The notes: a model not told the origin generated them from the letters alone. Positions 17,976-26,921 are shown, counted from the stretch's first letter. The stretch: 64,000 bases of DNA from Candidatus Mcinerneyibacterium aminivorans (GCA_008086245.1 VSIX01000004.1:20681-84680); one strand, 5' to 3'. A program made the numbers and translations.

Positions 17976-19130
17976 ATGACTATGGGAGTTGTAGATAGAA
18001 AAAATGTATCCAAATTAGTTAATTTCCGGCATGATTTACACCGAAATCCGGAGTTGTCAGGACGTGAAAAAAATACTGCAGATAGAATAGTGAAGTTCAT
18101 GAAAGATTATAAACCGGACCATATTATCACAGGAATAGGTGGCAATGGATGTGCGTTTGTTTATAAAGGGAAGCAAAAAGGTCCGGTTGTAGTTTTTAGG
18201 GCAGATATGGATGCTCTGCCTATCAGGGAAAAATCTGAACTAAATTATTCCTCTAAAAAAGAAAATGTTGCTCATATGTGCGGTCATGATGGACATATGG
18301 TTACACTGGCCGGGGTGGGTGTTTATCTTTGCAAGCAGAGACCTCAAAAAGGGACTATAATTTTATTATACCAGCCATCAGAAGAAACTGGCCAGGGAGC
18401 CAAACGGATTATTAAAGATGAACTGTTTAAAAATTATGCTCCCGATTATATATTTTCTTTTCACAATATTCCAGGATATGAGAAGAATGAAATTGTACTT
18501 AAAAAGGGAAATTTTTCTGCAGCTTCAGTAGGGATGAGTATAAAACTTCAGGGAATCTCATCACATGCAGCACATCCAGAAAAAGGAATATCCCCGGTTG
18601 TTTTAATATCAGAGATAATAGATAAATTTGAAACATTGAATAATTATGATGAAAAGAATTTTAGATTTGGTACTATTGTAGGTGTAAATGTGGGGGAAAA
18701 ATCTTTTGGGACTATGCCTGAAAAGGGAGTGCTTCATGCAACTTTAAGAGCAAGGACTGATAAAAATCTTGATAAGATGAAAAATATAATAAAAGAATTT
18801 GTTGATAAGAAGGCAAGAAAAAGAGAACTTGAATATAAAATAGAATGGAAAGAAGAATTTAAATCTATTAAAAATAGCGTTAAAGCCTATAAAATATTAA
18901 AAAAAGCCATTCAAAATAAAAAATTAAAATATACCAAAAGGCAGTATAGTTTCAGATGGTCAGAAGATTTTGGTGAATATTCTAAGTATTTTGATAGCTG
19001 TTTTTTCGGATTGGGGATAGGGGAAAATGCTAAAAATCTCCACAATCCCTATTATTTTTTCCCCGATGAAATTATTGAAACAGGAATTGCTATATATATT
19101 AGTATTTTGAAACAATTAAAGCTAATCTAG
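17976..19130 (+). CDS. M20 family metal-dependent amidohydrolase
   Basis: A 384-residue cytoplasmic enzyme. Motifs of the M20D/IAL-hippurate-hydrolase group: LRHDLHRNPEL-like start (FRHDLHRNPELSGRE), VFRADMDALPI, HMCGHDGHM (metal ligands), YQPSEETGQGAKRI (catalytic Glu) and GISSHAAHPEKG. The family removes acyl groups from amino acids or dipeptides using two divalent metals. ATG 17976 is taken; ATG 17982 is an equally possible start, as no strong ribosome site separates them. It converges tail-to-tail with the DnaC-like gene. Confidence 0.9.
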   Translation: MTMGVVDRKNVSKLVNFRHDLHRNPELSGREKNTADRIVKFMKDYKPDHIITGIGGNGCAFVYKGKQKGPVVVFRADMDALPIREKSELNYSSKKENVAHMCGHDGHMVTLAGVGVYLCKQRPQKGTIILLYQPSEETGQGAKRIIKDELFKNYAPDYIFSFHNIPGYEKNEIVLKKGNFSAASVGMSIKLQGISSHAAHPEKGISPVVLISEIIDKFETLNNYDEKNFRFGTIVGVNVGEKSFGTMPEKGVLHATLRARTDKNLDKMKNIIKEFVDKKARKRELEYKIEWKEEFKSIKNSVKAYKILKKAIQNKKLKYTKRQYSFRWSEDFGEYSKYFDSCFFGLGIGENAKNLHNPYYFFPDEIIETGIAIYISILKQLKLI

Positions 19131-19131
19131 T

Positions 19132-20178
19132 TTAGAGTTTTTTCCTCATATCTTCCCCGCCTATTACAACCCCTCTTGCCATTTCATGAAGACGGGACAT
19201 AATTCTTTTATCCAGCTTATGTACCAGTTTAGAGGCAGATAAATCCGAAATAAATAGGGTGGGTAATTTTTCCTGGTAGCGTTTATTAACCAGTGTAAAA
19301 ACTTTTTCCCTGGACCATTCATTTAAATTTTCAATTCCCAAATCATCTATAACCAGGTATGCAGCTTCAGATGTTTCTTTTAAAAGCTGTTCGTTGTCAG
19401 TAGCTTTTAATTCATTTAGAAAGATAGGTAGACTTATATATTTTTTCTTGAGAAGCTTGTATTTGTAAAATGTGGGTTTGTAAATTAAATTTAGAAGAGA
19501 GGCTATTGCCAGATGAGTTTTCCCGGTTCCTATTCCTCCTATTAACAATAAGCTTTCCCCATTATTTAGGACTATATCAAAATTTTGGGTATATTTTTTA
19601 ATTGTTTCATAGGCAGCTCTGTTCTCATCTGTTATTTTAAATTTTTTGAAATCTTTTTTTTCAAATCTTTTACTTATATATGATTTTTTTAGAAAATCCT
19701 GATATATATGAGGACATAAAAATAAATATTCTTTATTATCTCCGGGAAGTTTGTAAAAAATTCTATTCTTTCCTTTACATAGTACACATCTATTAGAATT
19801 TATTTCATATTTATTGTTTGCCAGATTTTTAACTCTTGAATGGAAATTTTTTGTCTGATCAATAAAGTCAAAAATTGAATCAGGACTTTTTTTAAAATTT
19901 AATGTGAAAGGTTCATTGCTGATAAAATACTGTTTTTTATACAAATTATCTATTTTTGCTTTGTTATCTGTTTCTTCTAAAAGTCTATTGTAAACCTGAT
20001 TTTTAAGTTTTTTTCTATGAGCTAGATATTTTTTCCTGGCTTTTTGATTAACCGGGTTTGTGTGTTTTAATAAAGGATTATAACCAAAATCTTCCAAAGA
20101 GTTATCTTTCATCAGATATTTATAATAAAGGCTAATATTTTCGAAATCCTTTAATCTTTTTGTTTTATTTTCCAGCAT
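19132..20178 (-). CDS. DnaC/DnaI-like helicase loader ATPase
   Basis: A 348-residue AAA+ protein: Walker A GGIGTGKTHLAIA, Walker B YLVIDDLGIEN and arginine-finger region KRIMSRLHEMARG. It matches the DnaC/IstB-like ATP-binding family, and since no transposase is nearby the helicase-loader role is preferred. The N-terminal half is lysine-rich with Cys residues at CVLCKGK and FLCPH, a possible zinc site like that of DnaI. It would load DnaB, which is encoded at 55824. It is the last gene of a minus-strand series. Confidence 0.75.
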   Translation of the reverse strand: MLENKTKRLKDFENISLYYKYLMKDNSLEDFGYNPLLKHTNPVNQKARKKYLAHRKKLKNQVYNRLLEETDNKAKIDNLYKKQYFISNEPFTLNFKKSPDSIFDFIDQTKNFHSRVKNLANNKYEINSNRCVLCKGKNRIFYKLPGDNKEYLFLCPHIYQDFLKKSYISKRFEKKDFKKFKITDENRAAYETIKKYTQNFDIVLNNGESLLLIGGIGTGKTHLAIASLLNLIYKPTFYKYKLLKKKYISLPIFLNELKATDNEQLLKETSEAAYLVIDDLGIENLNEWSREKVFTLVNKRYQEKLPTLFISDLSASKLVHKLDKRIMSRLHEMARGVVIGGEDMRKKL

Positions 20179-20231
20179 AACCCCTCCTTTAATTATAAAT
20201 TTAGAATATCAAATATAGGGTGGTTGTCAAT

Positions 20232-20891
20232 TTATTTTTCTTTCCATCCGTTTTCTCCGATTAGAGGAACAAATCTGCATCCATCCTCTTTTTCTTTTCT
20301 GATATTTCCATTTTTCTTGATAATTTTAATTAGCTGCTGGAAAATACTACCACCAACAGGAATAACCATTATGCCATAATTATTGTTTAGCTGGTCTTTG
20401 AGACTTTTTGGTATTTTAGGTGCTGCAGCAGAAACAATTATTCTGTCATAAGGAGCCTTTTGGGGATACCCCATTGTTCCGTCACTTGTAATCAAATGGG
20501 CTTTATAATAACCCAATTCATCAAGTACTTTCCTGCTTTTTTTTGTGAACTCCTCGATTCTTTCAATGGAATATACAACATCAGCGCACTCACATAATAG
20601 GGCAGTTTGGTATCCGGAACCGGTTCCAATTTCTAAAACTTTTTCCTTTCCACTTAAATTTAACATCTCCATCATTTTTGCAATTATATAAGGCTGTGAT
20701 ATTGTTTGATTTTTCCCTATGGGAAGGGGGGTGTCTTTATATGAATTATGTTTCATAGATTTGGGAACGAATGCCTCCCGGGGAACATTTTTAAAAGCCT
20801 TTAGGATTTTTTCATCTGTTATTCCTCTATCAACAAGCTGGTTTGCAACCATTTTTTCTCTAGAAATACTGTATCTATTTTTTGAAACCAT
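20232..20891 (-). CDS. pcm: Protein-L-isoaspartate O-methyltransferase
   Basis: A 219-residue enzyme at the usual family length. Motifs: REKMVANQLVDRGITDEKIL, VPREAFVP, GKNQTISQPYIIA, and the SAM-binding LEIGTGSGYQTALL. It repairs isoaspartyl residues in aged proteins by S-adenosylmethionine-dependent methylation. The start overlaps the end of the upstream glycosyltransferase by 17 bases, so the two are co-transcribed and probably translationally coupled. Confidence 0.93.
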   Translation of the reverse strand: MVSKNRYSISREKMVANQLVDRGITDEKILKAFKNVPREAFVPKSMKHNSYKDTPLPIGKNQTISQPYIIAKMMEMLNLSGKEKVLEIGTGSGYQTALLCECADVVYSIERIEEFTKKSRKVLDELGYYKAHLITSDGTMGYPQKAPYDRIIVSAAAPKIPKSLKDQLNNNYGIMVIPVGGSIFQQLIKIIKKNGNIRKEKEDGCRFVPLIGENGWKEK

Positions 20892-21537
20892 ATTTGATCA
20901 CAACCTTTAAAAATCTAAATGTATCGATGAATCCTTTAATGTTACTGCTACTATTATTATATATTGTTCTGATAGGAATAAAACCTATTTTATAATTATT
21001 ATGGGCAGCTTTAACAAGAAGTTCCGTTTCCAGGTCGAAATTATCGGATTTTAATTCGATATCTTTGATAAGACGGGTTTTTATAAATCTAAAGCCCGAT
21101 TGGGAATCTTCAATCTTTACTTTTAAAATTGAAGATAAAATCTTAGAGGTTAGATAGTTAGAAAGTTTTCTGTGAATAGGCATAGATTGTTTATTAAAAT
21201 TTCTTTTTCCAACTAATAAATCATAGCTATCAGGTGAAGATAAAAACTTGGAAATATCATCTGGATGATGTTGAAAATCTCCATCCAGTGTAAAAACTCC
21301 TTTATAATTGTGTTCTATGGCATATTTAAAACCTGTCTTAAGGGCCGCTCCCTTGCCTTTATTTTTCCTATGTGAAAGTAGTTTAATACCGTTGTTTCTT
21401 AAAAAATTTTTTGGAATAAAATCGGAACCATCATCTATTATTAGTATATCGAAATCGTAGTTTTTTAGAATAGGAACCATTTTTTTAAAAAGATGATAAC
21501 AATTATATATGGGAATTAATATTAAAATATCTTTCAT
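20875..21537 (-). CDS. Family 2 glycosyltransferase (dolichyl-phosphate-sugar synthase-like)
   Basis: I take ATG 21537, beginning MKDILILIPIYN, with one base between it and the prenyl-synthase stop; an earlier in-frame ATG would overlap that gene. The 220-residue GT-A domain has IPIYN, LIIDDGS, KGKGAALKTGF, TLDGDFQHHPDD and QSGFRF, matching the DPM1/polyprenyl-phosphate glycosyltransferase type. It likely transfers a sugar from a nucleotide donor to a lipid carrier at the membrane. No C-terminal membrane helices are present. Confidence 0.85.
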   Translation of the reverse strand: MKDILILIPIYNCYHLFKKMVPILKNYDFDILIIDDGSDFIPKNFLRNNGIKLLSHRKNKGKGAALKTGFKYAIEHNYKGVFTLDGDFQHHPDDISKFLSSPDSYDLLVGKRNFNKQSMPIHRKLSNYLTSKILSSILKVKIEDSQSGFRFIKTRLIKDIELKSDNFDLETELLVKAAHNNYKIGFIPIRTIYNNSSSNIKGFIDTFRFLKVVIKYGFKK

Positions 21538-21538
21538 T

Positions 21539-22420
21539 TCAGTATGTTCTTTCAAGTAGAAAGTTTGAAATTTCATTTAAAATTGAAGTATCCGCATTAA
21601 TTTTAGCCAAATAATTTTTGCTTTTTTGAGTATATTCTTCTGCTATTTTTTTTGACTTTTTAATGCCATAAATAGAAGGATAGGTAAATTTGTTGTAGTG
21701 GTTATCCTTTCCGGGATTTTTCCCCAATTCTTCTTTATCTCCTATTTCATCAAGGATATCATCAACTATTTGAAAGGTTAAGCCAAGCCATTTGGCATAT
21801 TTTAATAGATTATCAAGATCTTCATCTTTGGCTCCGGCTAAAAGAGCACCTGAATAAACGGAGGTTTTTATGAGTTCTCCGGTTTTATGTGTATGTATAT
21901 ATTCCAATGTTGGAAGGTCTATATCCTTTCCTTCCATATCGATATCGACGAATTGCCCTCCAACAATACCGGAATAACCGCTTGATTTTGCAATATTGAA
22001 AATAGCTTTTTTAATTAAACGGTCCTCGAAATTGGAGGATTCGGCCATTGTTTGAAAGGCAAATGTTAAAAGTGCATCTGCAGCAAGAATAGCTTTTGCT
22101 TCTCCATAAACTTTATGGTTTGTAGGTTTGCCTCTTCTTAAGGAATCATTATCCATTGCAGGTAGATCATCATGGATGAGAGAATAAGTATGAATAATTT
22201 CTAATGCTGAAGCAAATGGTAAAACTTTTTTATAATTGCTATCAAAGATTTGAAATGAAGCTATACATAAAATTGGTCGAACTCTTTTTCCACCTGCAAA
22301 AATAGTATATCTCATAGCTTCATGCAGCTGCGCGGGGAATTTGTTAGTTTTAGGTAAAAGATTATCCAGATACTCATCCACTTCTTTTTTTTTATCTTTT
22401 AAATAGCTTTTTATATTCAT
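21539..22420 (-). CDS. ispA: Polyprenyl (farnesyl/geranylgeranyl) diphosphate synthase
   Basis: A 293-residue trans-prenyltransferase. Both Asp-rich motifs are present: first LIHDDLPAMDNDSLRRGKPT, second FQIVDDILDEIGDKEELGKN, plus GGKRVRP near the N-terminus and HTHKTGELI. It condenses isopentenyl diphosphate with allylic diphosphates to make C15 or C20 chains for quinones, undecaprenol or lipids. The exact product length is uncertain. It is followed by the lipid-carrier-type GT2, which may be functionally linked. Confidence 0.92.
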   Translation of the reverse strand: MNIKSYLKDKKKEVDEYLDNLLPKTNKFPAQLHEAMRYTIFAGGKRVRPILCIASFQIFDSNYKKVLPFASALEIIHTYSLIHDDLPAMDNDSLRRGKPTNHKVYGEAKAILAADALLTFAFQTMAESSNFEDRLIKKAIFNIAKSSGYSGIVGGQFVDIDMEGKDIDLPTLEYIHTHKTGELIKTSVYSGALLAGAKDEDLDNLLKYAKWLGLTFQIVDDILDEIGDKEELGKNPGKDNHYNKFTYPSIYGIKKSKKIAEEYTQKSKNYLAKINADTSILNEISNFLLERTY

Positions 22421-22469
22421 AAAATCTCCTCATTCATACAATATAATTTATCGATTCATTTACAGTTTG

Positions 22470-23615
22470 TCAATTATTTATAAAATTATTTATTAATTCA
22501 TCCTGATTTTTAATATCATTAATTATTTGATACACATGCATTTTATCAATAAGTTTCCCAAGTTCCTTTCCTTCTACCTTAAATTCATTCATTAGATAGT
22601 TTCCGCTTAAAATGAATTTGTGATTTGCAATTATTTTTTGTAAATATTTTGTATATTTTCTATTCTGTTCTGTTATTTGAGCAAAATCAAGAATACTTTT
22701 GAGATATTTTTTTTGATATTTTTTATATTTATATACAAAAGCTTTTTCTTTAACTTTGTTGTTAATCGATTCCAGAAAAGCATTAATAAGATTAATAAGC
22801 CTTATGTCTTTTTTTGAAAAAGTATATTTGTTTAACAAATCAGGAAGCTTTTCAACACAGTTATTGTAATAAAAAAACAGGGCTAAATTCATTAAATAGT
22901 TGTTTTCAAAATTATTAATATCAGTATATGTAAAGTTTTCATTAAACAAAATTGATAGGATATTAGAATTTTGCATTGTTGTTATCAAAGCAGGACTGAT
23001 ATAATTAAATATTTTAATTAGTTCTTCCTTGATTCTTTCATTTGCGATATTTTCTAGGTTTTTTTTCTCCTTTTCCGATAGAATTCGAGCTTTTTTAGAT
23101 AAAGAAAAGTTATCCGTAGCCTTTAATCTAAACATTCTCAGTATTCTTAAAGGATCATTTCTAAAACTGTTTTCCGTTACAGGAATAATTACCTTTTTTT
23201 TTAAATGTTTTATGCCGTTAACATAATCCAGAACGACATAACAAGAAGCAGACTTATTCTGCATATAAAGCGAATTAACAGTAAAGTCCCTTTGTTTTGA
23301 ATCAATTGAAAGATTGTTTTCCTGAAGTTCTTGAAAATCCACAGTTAAATCTTTAAAACATAATCGAAGAGTTCTAAAGTTCTTACGGTTGAATTCAATT
23401 ACCTTAAAATTGATTATTTCTTTTAATTTTTTGATTAAGGGATTTATTTTTCCCTTATAAACAAAATCGATATCATTAAATTGTGATTTTCCTAAAAGGA
23501 TATCCCGAACAATTCCTCCTACTAAATATAGAGTTGTGCCGGTTTCCCTTGAAAGTGAAAAAATCTTTTCAATTATTCTATTTTCAAACTTAAAATTAAT
23601 TTTCTTTTTTTTCAT
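22470..23615 (-). CDS. CCA tRNA nucleotidyltransferase / poly(A) polymerase family
   Basis: A 381-residue class II nucleotidyltransferase. The catalytic head has LYLVGGIVRDILLG and NDIDFVYKG (two metal-binding Asp), then QRDFTVNSLYM, DYVNGIKHLKKKVI and FRNDPLRILRMFRLKA. It adds CCA to tRNA 3' ends. This fits the window, since the tRNA-Pro gene here lacks an encoded CCA. The C-terminal half is divergent and has no HD domain. The start overlaps the upstream unknown gene by 20 bases. Confidence 0.88.
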   Translation of the reverse strand: MKKKKINFKFENRIIEKIFSLSRETGTTLYLVGGIVRDILLGKSQFNDIDFVYKGKINPLIKKLKEIINFKVIEFNRKNFRTLRLCFKDLTVDFQELQENNLSIDSKQRDFTVNSLYMQNKSASCYVVLDYVNGIKHLKKKVIIPVTENSFRNDPLRILRMFRLKATDNFSLSKKARILSEKEKKNLENIANERIKEELIKIFNYISPALITTMQNSNILSILFNENFTYTDINNFENNYLMNLALFFYYNNCVEKLPDLLNKYTFSKKDIRLINLINAFLESINNKVKEKAFVYKYKKYQKKYLKSILDFAQITEQNRKYTKYLQKIIANHKFILSGNYLMNEFKVEGKELGKLIDKMHVYQIINDIKNQDELINNFINN

Positions 23616-24357
23616 ATTCTTTATTAAATTTATATTCCATATATGAAAGATTTTTTAGGATATCAATATTTAATTTCTGTTTTTCCTTTTGAGAAAAATA
23701 TTCATCATAAAAATCTTTGAATTCGATATTATCACTATTATTATACAGACTCCAAAAGGAAAATCCTGCAAAATGGGCCTCTAAATTGTTTAAATCCATT
23801 AATTTCAGTGATTTTTTAGTATAGGCTAAATTTTTTTCATTAAGCAGCATACTGATTTCCAGGTTGTTTTTATAATTTGTTTTTTCCAAATAACTAATTA
23901 GTTTTGATTCCTTATTTGATTTTAAGTATTTTCTAAAGCAATTATTGTAACTTGTGTTCATTTGGTTTTTACAGAAGTTAGAAGATAAAAATTTTAGAAG
24001 TTCTGTGAATTGTTTGAAATATACAGAAGGGTTTTTAGTAGAAGAATTTTTGGGGAAATCTTCAAGAAAGTAAATCAATTCCCCTCCTTTTAATTTGCTT
24101 CCCATTAAAAAAATGGGTAAAAAATCGATTTTTTGTGTTTCTTCAGATCGGTAATAGTACCATTCAAATGGGTTTTCGCCTTCTTTAAAGTGTTTAAGTC
24201 TTAAAGTATGTTTTTTCCCGTTTCCTGTTTTTAAACTGATTTTTCTTTCGATTTTTCTGCTGTTTCTTGTAACCATTTCAGTAGCAATATTATTGATAGT
24301 TTGACTGTAATAAACTTCTAAAGTCTTTTTTAAGAAAGATTTTTGAAGTTTTCTCAT
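23596..24357 (-). CDS. Unknown protein, possibly a degenerate kinase-like fold
   Basis: A 253-residue protein I do not recognise. It is rich in Lys, Asn and Phe, with no signal peptide. The pattern HTLRLKHFKEG, then ENPFEWYYYRSEE, then GGELIYFLEDFP resembles the N-lobe of aminoglycoside-phosphotransferase-type kinases (lysine strand, helix C, hinge), and LMDLNNLEAHFAGFSFWSLY recalls the region after the catalytic loop. But no HGD-type catalytic motif is visible. This likeness is inference only. It sits immediately after DUF896 and overlaps the CCA-adding enzyme, so a role connected to tRNA or translation is possible. Confidence 0.6.
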   Translation of the reverse strand: MRKLQKSFLKKTLEVYYSQTINNIATEMVTRNSRKIERKISLKTGNGKKHTLRLKHFKEGENPFEWYYYRSEETQKIDFLPIFLMGSKLKGGELIYFLEDFPKNSSTKNPSVYFKQFTELLKFLSSNFCKNQMNTSYNNCFRKYLKSNKESKLISYLEKTNYKNNLEISMLLNEKNLAYTKKSLKLMDLNNLEAHFAGFSFWSLYNNSDNIEFKDFYDEYFSQKEKQKLNIDILKNLSYMEYKFNKEYEKKEN

Positions 24358-24540
24358 TTACTTATTCCCGCTGGAGGAAATGTTTTTTTGATTTTCAATC
24401 TGTGTTTTTACTTTTTGCTTTACATCTTTAATGTATTCTTCTCTTAATTTTTTCTGTTCTTTTTTTTCCTGTTCTGTAAGCCCATCTTTTTTTTGCTTTT
24501 TCCAGAGTTCATTTATGCGTTTTATTTTTTCTTCTTTCAT
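24358..24540 (-). CDS. DUF896 (YnzC-like) small protein
   Basis: A 60-residue protein matching DUF896: KIKRINELWKKQKKDGLTEQ then KEQKKLREEYIKDVK. In Bacillus such proteins are small helical hairpins of uncertain function. Start ATG behind a GAGGGAT sequence. It is the first gene of the minus-strand series ending in the DnaC-like loader. Confidence 0.85.
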   Translation of the reverse strand: MKEEKIKRINELWKKQKKDGLTEQEKKEQKKLREEYIKDVKQKVKTQIENQKNISSSGNK

Positions 24541-24569
24541 AATATCCCTCTTTTTTTATTATCAAAGTA

Positions 24570-24643
24570 TCGGGGTGAGAGGATTTGAACCTCCGACTCC
24601 ATGCACCCCATGCATGTGCGCTGCCGGACTGCGCTACACCCCG
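24570..24643 (-). tRNA. tRNA-Pro (anticodon GGG)
   Basis: On the minus strand the gene folds into a full cloverleaf: acceptor CGGGGTG pairing with CACCCCG over 7 bp with discriminator A; D arm containing GCGCAGTCCGGCAGCGC; anticodon stem CATGC/GCATG around loop ATGGGGT, giving anticodon GGG; and T arm GGAGG-TTCAAAT-CCTCT. The 3' CCA is not encoded. It reads proline codons CCC and CCU. Confidence 0.96.
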
Positions 24644-24657
24644 CCTTTGTTAATCAA

Positions 24658-24686
24658 AGTTTAATAATATTATTAATAATTGTCAA
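24658..24686 (-). promoter_or_regulatory. Sigma-70 promoter for tRNA-Pro
   Basis: Minus strand TTGACA (24686-24681), 17-base spacer, TAAACT (24663-24658). The expected start is ~8 bases upstream of the tRNA 5' end, as is usual for tRNA genes. Confidence 0.65.
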
Positions 24687-24693
24687 TAATATT

Positions 24694-26094
24694 TTAGTTG
24701 CCTGAAAAAACGTGGAATCCATTTTTTTTGTTTTTTTTGATTTTATACATCGCCTTATCGGCCTGAGTTAAAACTTCTCTTTTATTTTTGGCAAGATTGG
24801 GAAAATGGGATATCCCTATACTGAGTGTCAGCAGTGTGTTAATATTGTCTTCTTTTAAAAATTTATGATTTTTTAGTTTTTGAGCGATTGTTTTTGCAAA
24901 ATCAGTTGCATCTTTTATCTTATCACCCTTTATAATAACAATAAATTCATCTCCTCCATACCTAAAACCGTATCCTTCTTTTGATAATATGTCGGATATA
25001 ATATCTCCAAATTCAATTAAGGTTTTACTTCCATACTGATGCCCGTAATTGTCATTAATATCTTTAAAATCATCAATATCCATGAAAATTAAGGAGAAAG
25101 ATGTATTGTTTCCAATATATTTGTTTATAATCTGATTTAGCTTTCTGAAGTTATACAGATCTGTTAAGTGATCTTTTAAAGAGATCTGATATACCTTTTC
25201 TAGCAAATATGAGTTTTTAATAGCAATAGCTGCATTTTCTACCAGAATTTCCATTATGTTTAAATCTTCATGGTTGAAATGTCCCTCAGATTTTTTATTA
25301 ACCACTTCCGCAACACCCAAAAGTTCATCTCTATAAATAATTGGTATGCAAATAACACTTTTTGTTTGGAAATTTGTTTTTTTGTCGAAATACTTATAAA
25401 ATCGTTCATCTTTTTCAACATTTTCAACTAAAACACTTTCCCGATTCCTTGCTGCCCATCCCACGATACCTTTATCCAGTTTCATTTCTTTACCTTTTAG
25501 TTGATTTGCTTTTTCACCGACCACATATTTAAATACGAGTTTATCTTTTTCTTTATCATAGGTTAAAAGGGACCAGGCTTCTGCATCAACAATTTCCCCC
25601 ATGTTGGTCATAAGCTTTTTTAATATTTCATCGATATTTAGGGTGGAATTTATCATTTTTGCTGTCTGATTTAACAGTTTAAATTTGTAAATTTTATCCT
25701 TTAGTTTCTGTACCAGATAGCTGCTTTCCTGGAAAGAAAATTGGGATTCAAAATAACCTTCAATTGCCGAAATTAGCTTATCCTCTTCAAAGGGCCTGTT
25801 AAAATAATATCTAATCCCAATTTTCATCATCTTTCTTAATATATCAACAGATATTTGATCTGAGATTACAATTACTGAAACATTCTGTTTTTTTATCTGT
25901 TTAATTAATTCAAGTTCTTTTTGGTTTATTCTTTCCTTTTCAAAAATTATAACTTCTGGAAATTCCGGACTTATTGATTTAAGAAGCTTATCCTTTTTCT
26001 CGATTGATTTATAGTCATATCCATGTTTGGATAGAAGCAAAGATAGAGTGTATTGATAATCGTTCTTTGAAAAAATTATAATCTTTTTATTCAT
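24694..26094 (-). CDS. Pseudo-receiver/GAF/GGDEF diguanylate cyclase
   Basis: A 466-residue cytoplasmic protein. Residues 1-115 have a receiver fold but lack key residues: the phospho-Asp position is Glu (VIIFEKER) and the conserved Lys is Arg (FNRPFEEDK), so it is probably not phosphorylated. Residues ~145-295 are a GAF domain (GIVGWAARNRESVLVENV, VICIPIIYRDELLGVAEV). Residues ~305-466 are a GGDEF domain with an intact GGDEF signature (FRYGGDEFIVI) and MDIDDFKDINDNYGH; the RxxD inhibitory site is absent. It should make cyclic di-GMP without the usual product inhibition. Confidence 0.88.
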   Translation of the reverse strand: MNKKIIIFSKNDYQYTLSLLLSKHGYDYKSIEKKDKLLKSISPEFPEVIIFEKERINQKELELIKQIKKQNVSVIVISDQISVDILRKMMKIGIRYYFNRPFEEDKLISAIEGYFESQFSFQESSYLVQKLKDKIYKFKLLNQTAKMINSTLNIDEILKKLMTNMGEIVDAEAWSLLTYDKEKDKLVFKYVVGEKANQLKGKEMKLDKGIVGWAARNRESVLVENVEKDERFYKYFDKKTNFQTKSVICIPIIYRDELLGVAEVVNKKSEGHFNHEDLNIMEILVENAAIAIKNSYLLEKVYQISLKDHLTDLYNFRKLNQIINKYIGNNTSFSLIFMDIDDFKDINDNYGHQYGSKTLIEFGDIISDILSKEGYGFRYGGDEFIVIIKGDKIKDATDFAKTIAQKLKNHKFLKEDNINTLLTLSIGISHFPNLAKNKREVLTQADKAMYKIKKNKKNGFHVFSGN

Positions 26095-26132
26095 ATAATT
26101 ATTATATGTTAAATATAGTATTTAGCAAGAGA

Positions 26133-26616
26133 TTATATTTCTACTAATTCATAATTCACTTTATTTTTGTCCAGAATTAATTTTATATAGGTATTTTTTT
26201 TTGCAAATCTTTTTTCAGTTGGAGAACCGGGGTTTAAAATTAACTTGTTATCCTTTTCTATAGCAGCAGCTGAATGGGTGTGCCCAAAGATTAAAATATC
26301 CCATTTATAATTTTCAAACTTCTTTTCAATTTTTTTATGGAGGTTTTTGGGGCTTCCCCATCCATGCATCAAAGCAAATTTTTTCCCCTCGATCTCAAAG
26401 GTTTTTTGGGGGGGGCAAAAACTCTTCCAGATTTTTCTTATCCATATTTCCAAGAACGGCATGAAGCTTTTTGTTATAATGAAGCAGTCTATCATAGAAA
26501 TTTAAGCTTGTAAAATCACCGGCATGAATAATAATATCACATTTTTCTAAATCTTTTTTCAGCTTAGAAGGTAATTTTTTGCTGTGAGTATCTGAAATAA
26601 TAATTATTTTTTTCAT
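26133..26616 (-). pseudogene. YfcE/MJ0936-type metallophosphodiesterase split by a frameshift
   Basis: Two overlapping frames together make one calcineurin-like phosphodiesterase of ~160 residues. The first frame (26616-26395) has MKKIIIISDTHSKKLP, IIIHAGDFTS and LGNMDKK; the second (to 26133) has ALMHGWGSPKN and IFGHTHSA, and ends in NPGSPTEKR. All metal-binding motifs survive across the two. The break is at a run of eight C followed by six A on the minus strand (G8 at 26408-26415); removing one base restores one frame through LEEFLPPQKTFE. This is a sequencing or assembly error, a slippage-switchable gene, or a recent loss. Confidence 0.85.
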
Positions 26617-26633
26617 GAATTTTATATTAACTT

Positions 26634-26921
26634 TTACTGGTCGTTACCATTTACTCTCGTTTTAAATTTTGGAGAGGGTTTAAAGTATGGAACCTGCTTT
26701 CTGGGAACCTTAATTTTTTCTCCTGTATGTGGATTTCTTGCAGTTCTTGCTTTGCGGGTTTTTGTTTTGAAAGTTCCAAAGCCTCTTAATTCAACACTGT
26801 CTTCATTTTCTACTGCTTTTTTAATTTCTTCCATTAAAAGGTTTATTATTTCTTTTGATTCCTGTTTTGTTAAACATTCATATTTTTCCCAAATTTTTTC
26901 TGTTAAATCGTTTTTTGTCAT
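26634..26921 (-). CDS. HU/IHF-family DNA-binding protein
   Basis: A 95-residue protein at the usual length. Motifs: MTKNDLTEKIWEK, VELRGFGTFKTKTRKAR and the DNA-intercalating arm RNPHTGEKIKVP followed by FKPSPKFK. It bends DNA and organises the chromosome as a dimer. Start ATG behind GGAGGG. HU and IHF cannot be separated from one gene alone. It has its own promoter and a long empty gap upstream. Confidence 0.93.
   Translation of the reverse strand: MTKNDLTEKIWEKYECLTKQESKEIINLLMEEIKKAVENEDSVELRGFGTFKTKTRKARTARNPHTGEKIKVPRKQVPYFKPSPKFKTRVNGNDQ

Noticed and set aside
19132-20178. IstB-type transposition helper
   Set aside because: It shares the DnaC/IstB ATPase fold, but no IstA-like transposase or inverted repeats are nearby, and its operon is housekeeping in nature.
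24431-24664. Reading frame on the plus strand with a GVRGFEPPTPC-like peptide
   Set aside because: It is the antisense translation of the tRNA-Pro gene and adjacent DUF896; this peptide pattern is a known artefact of tRNA antisense frames.
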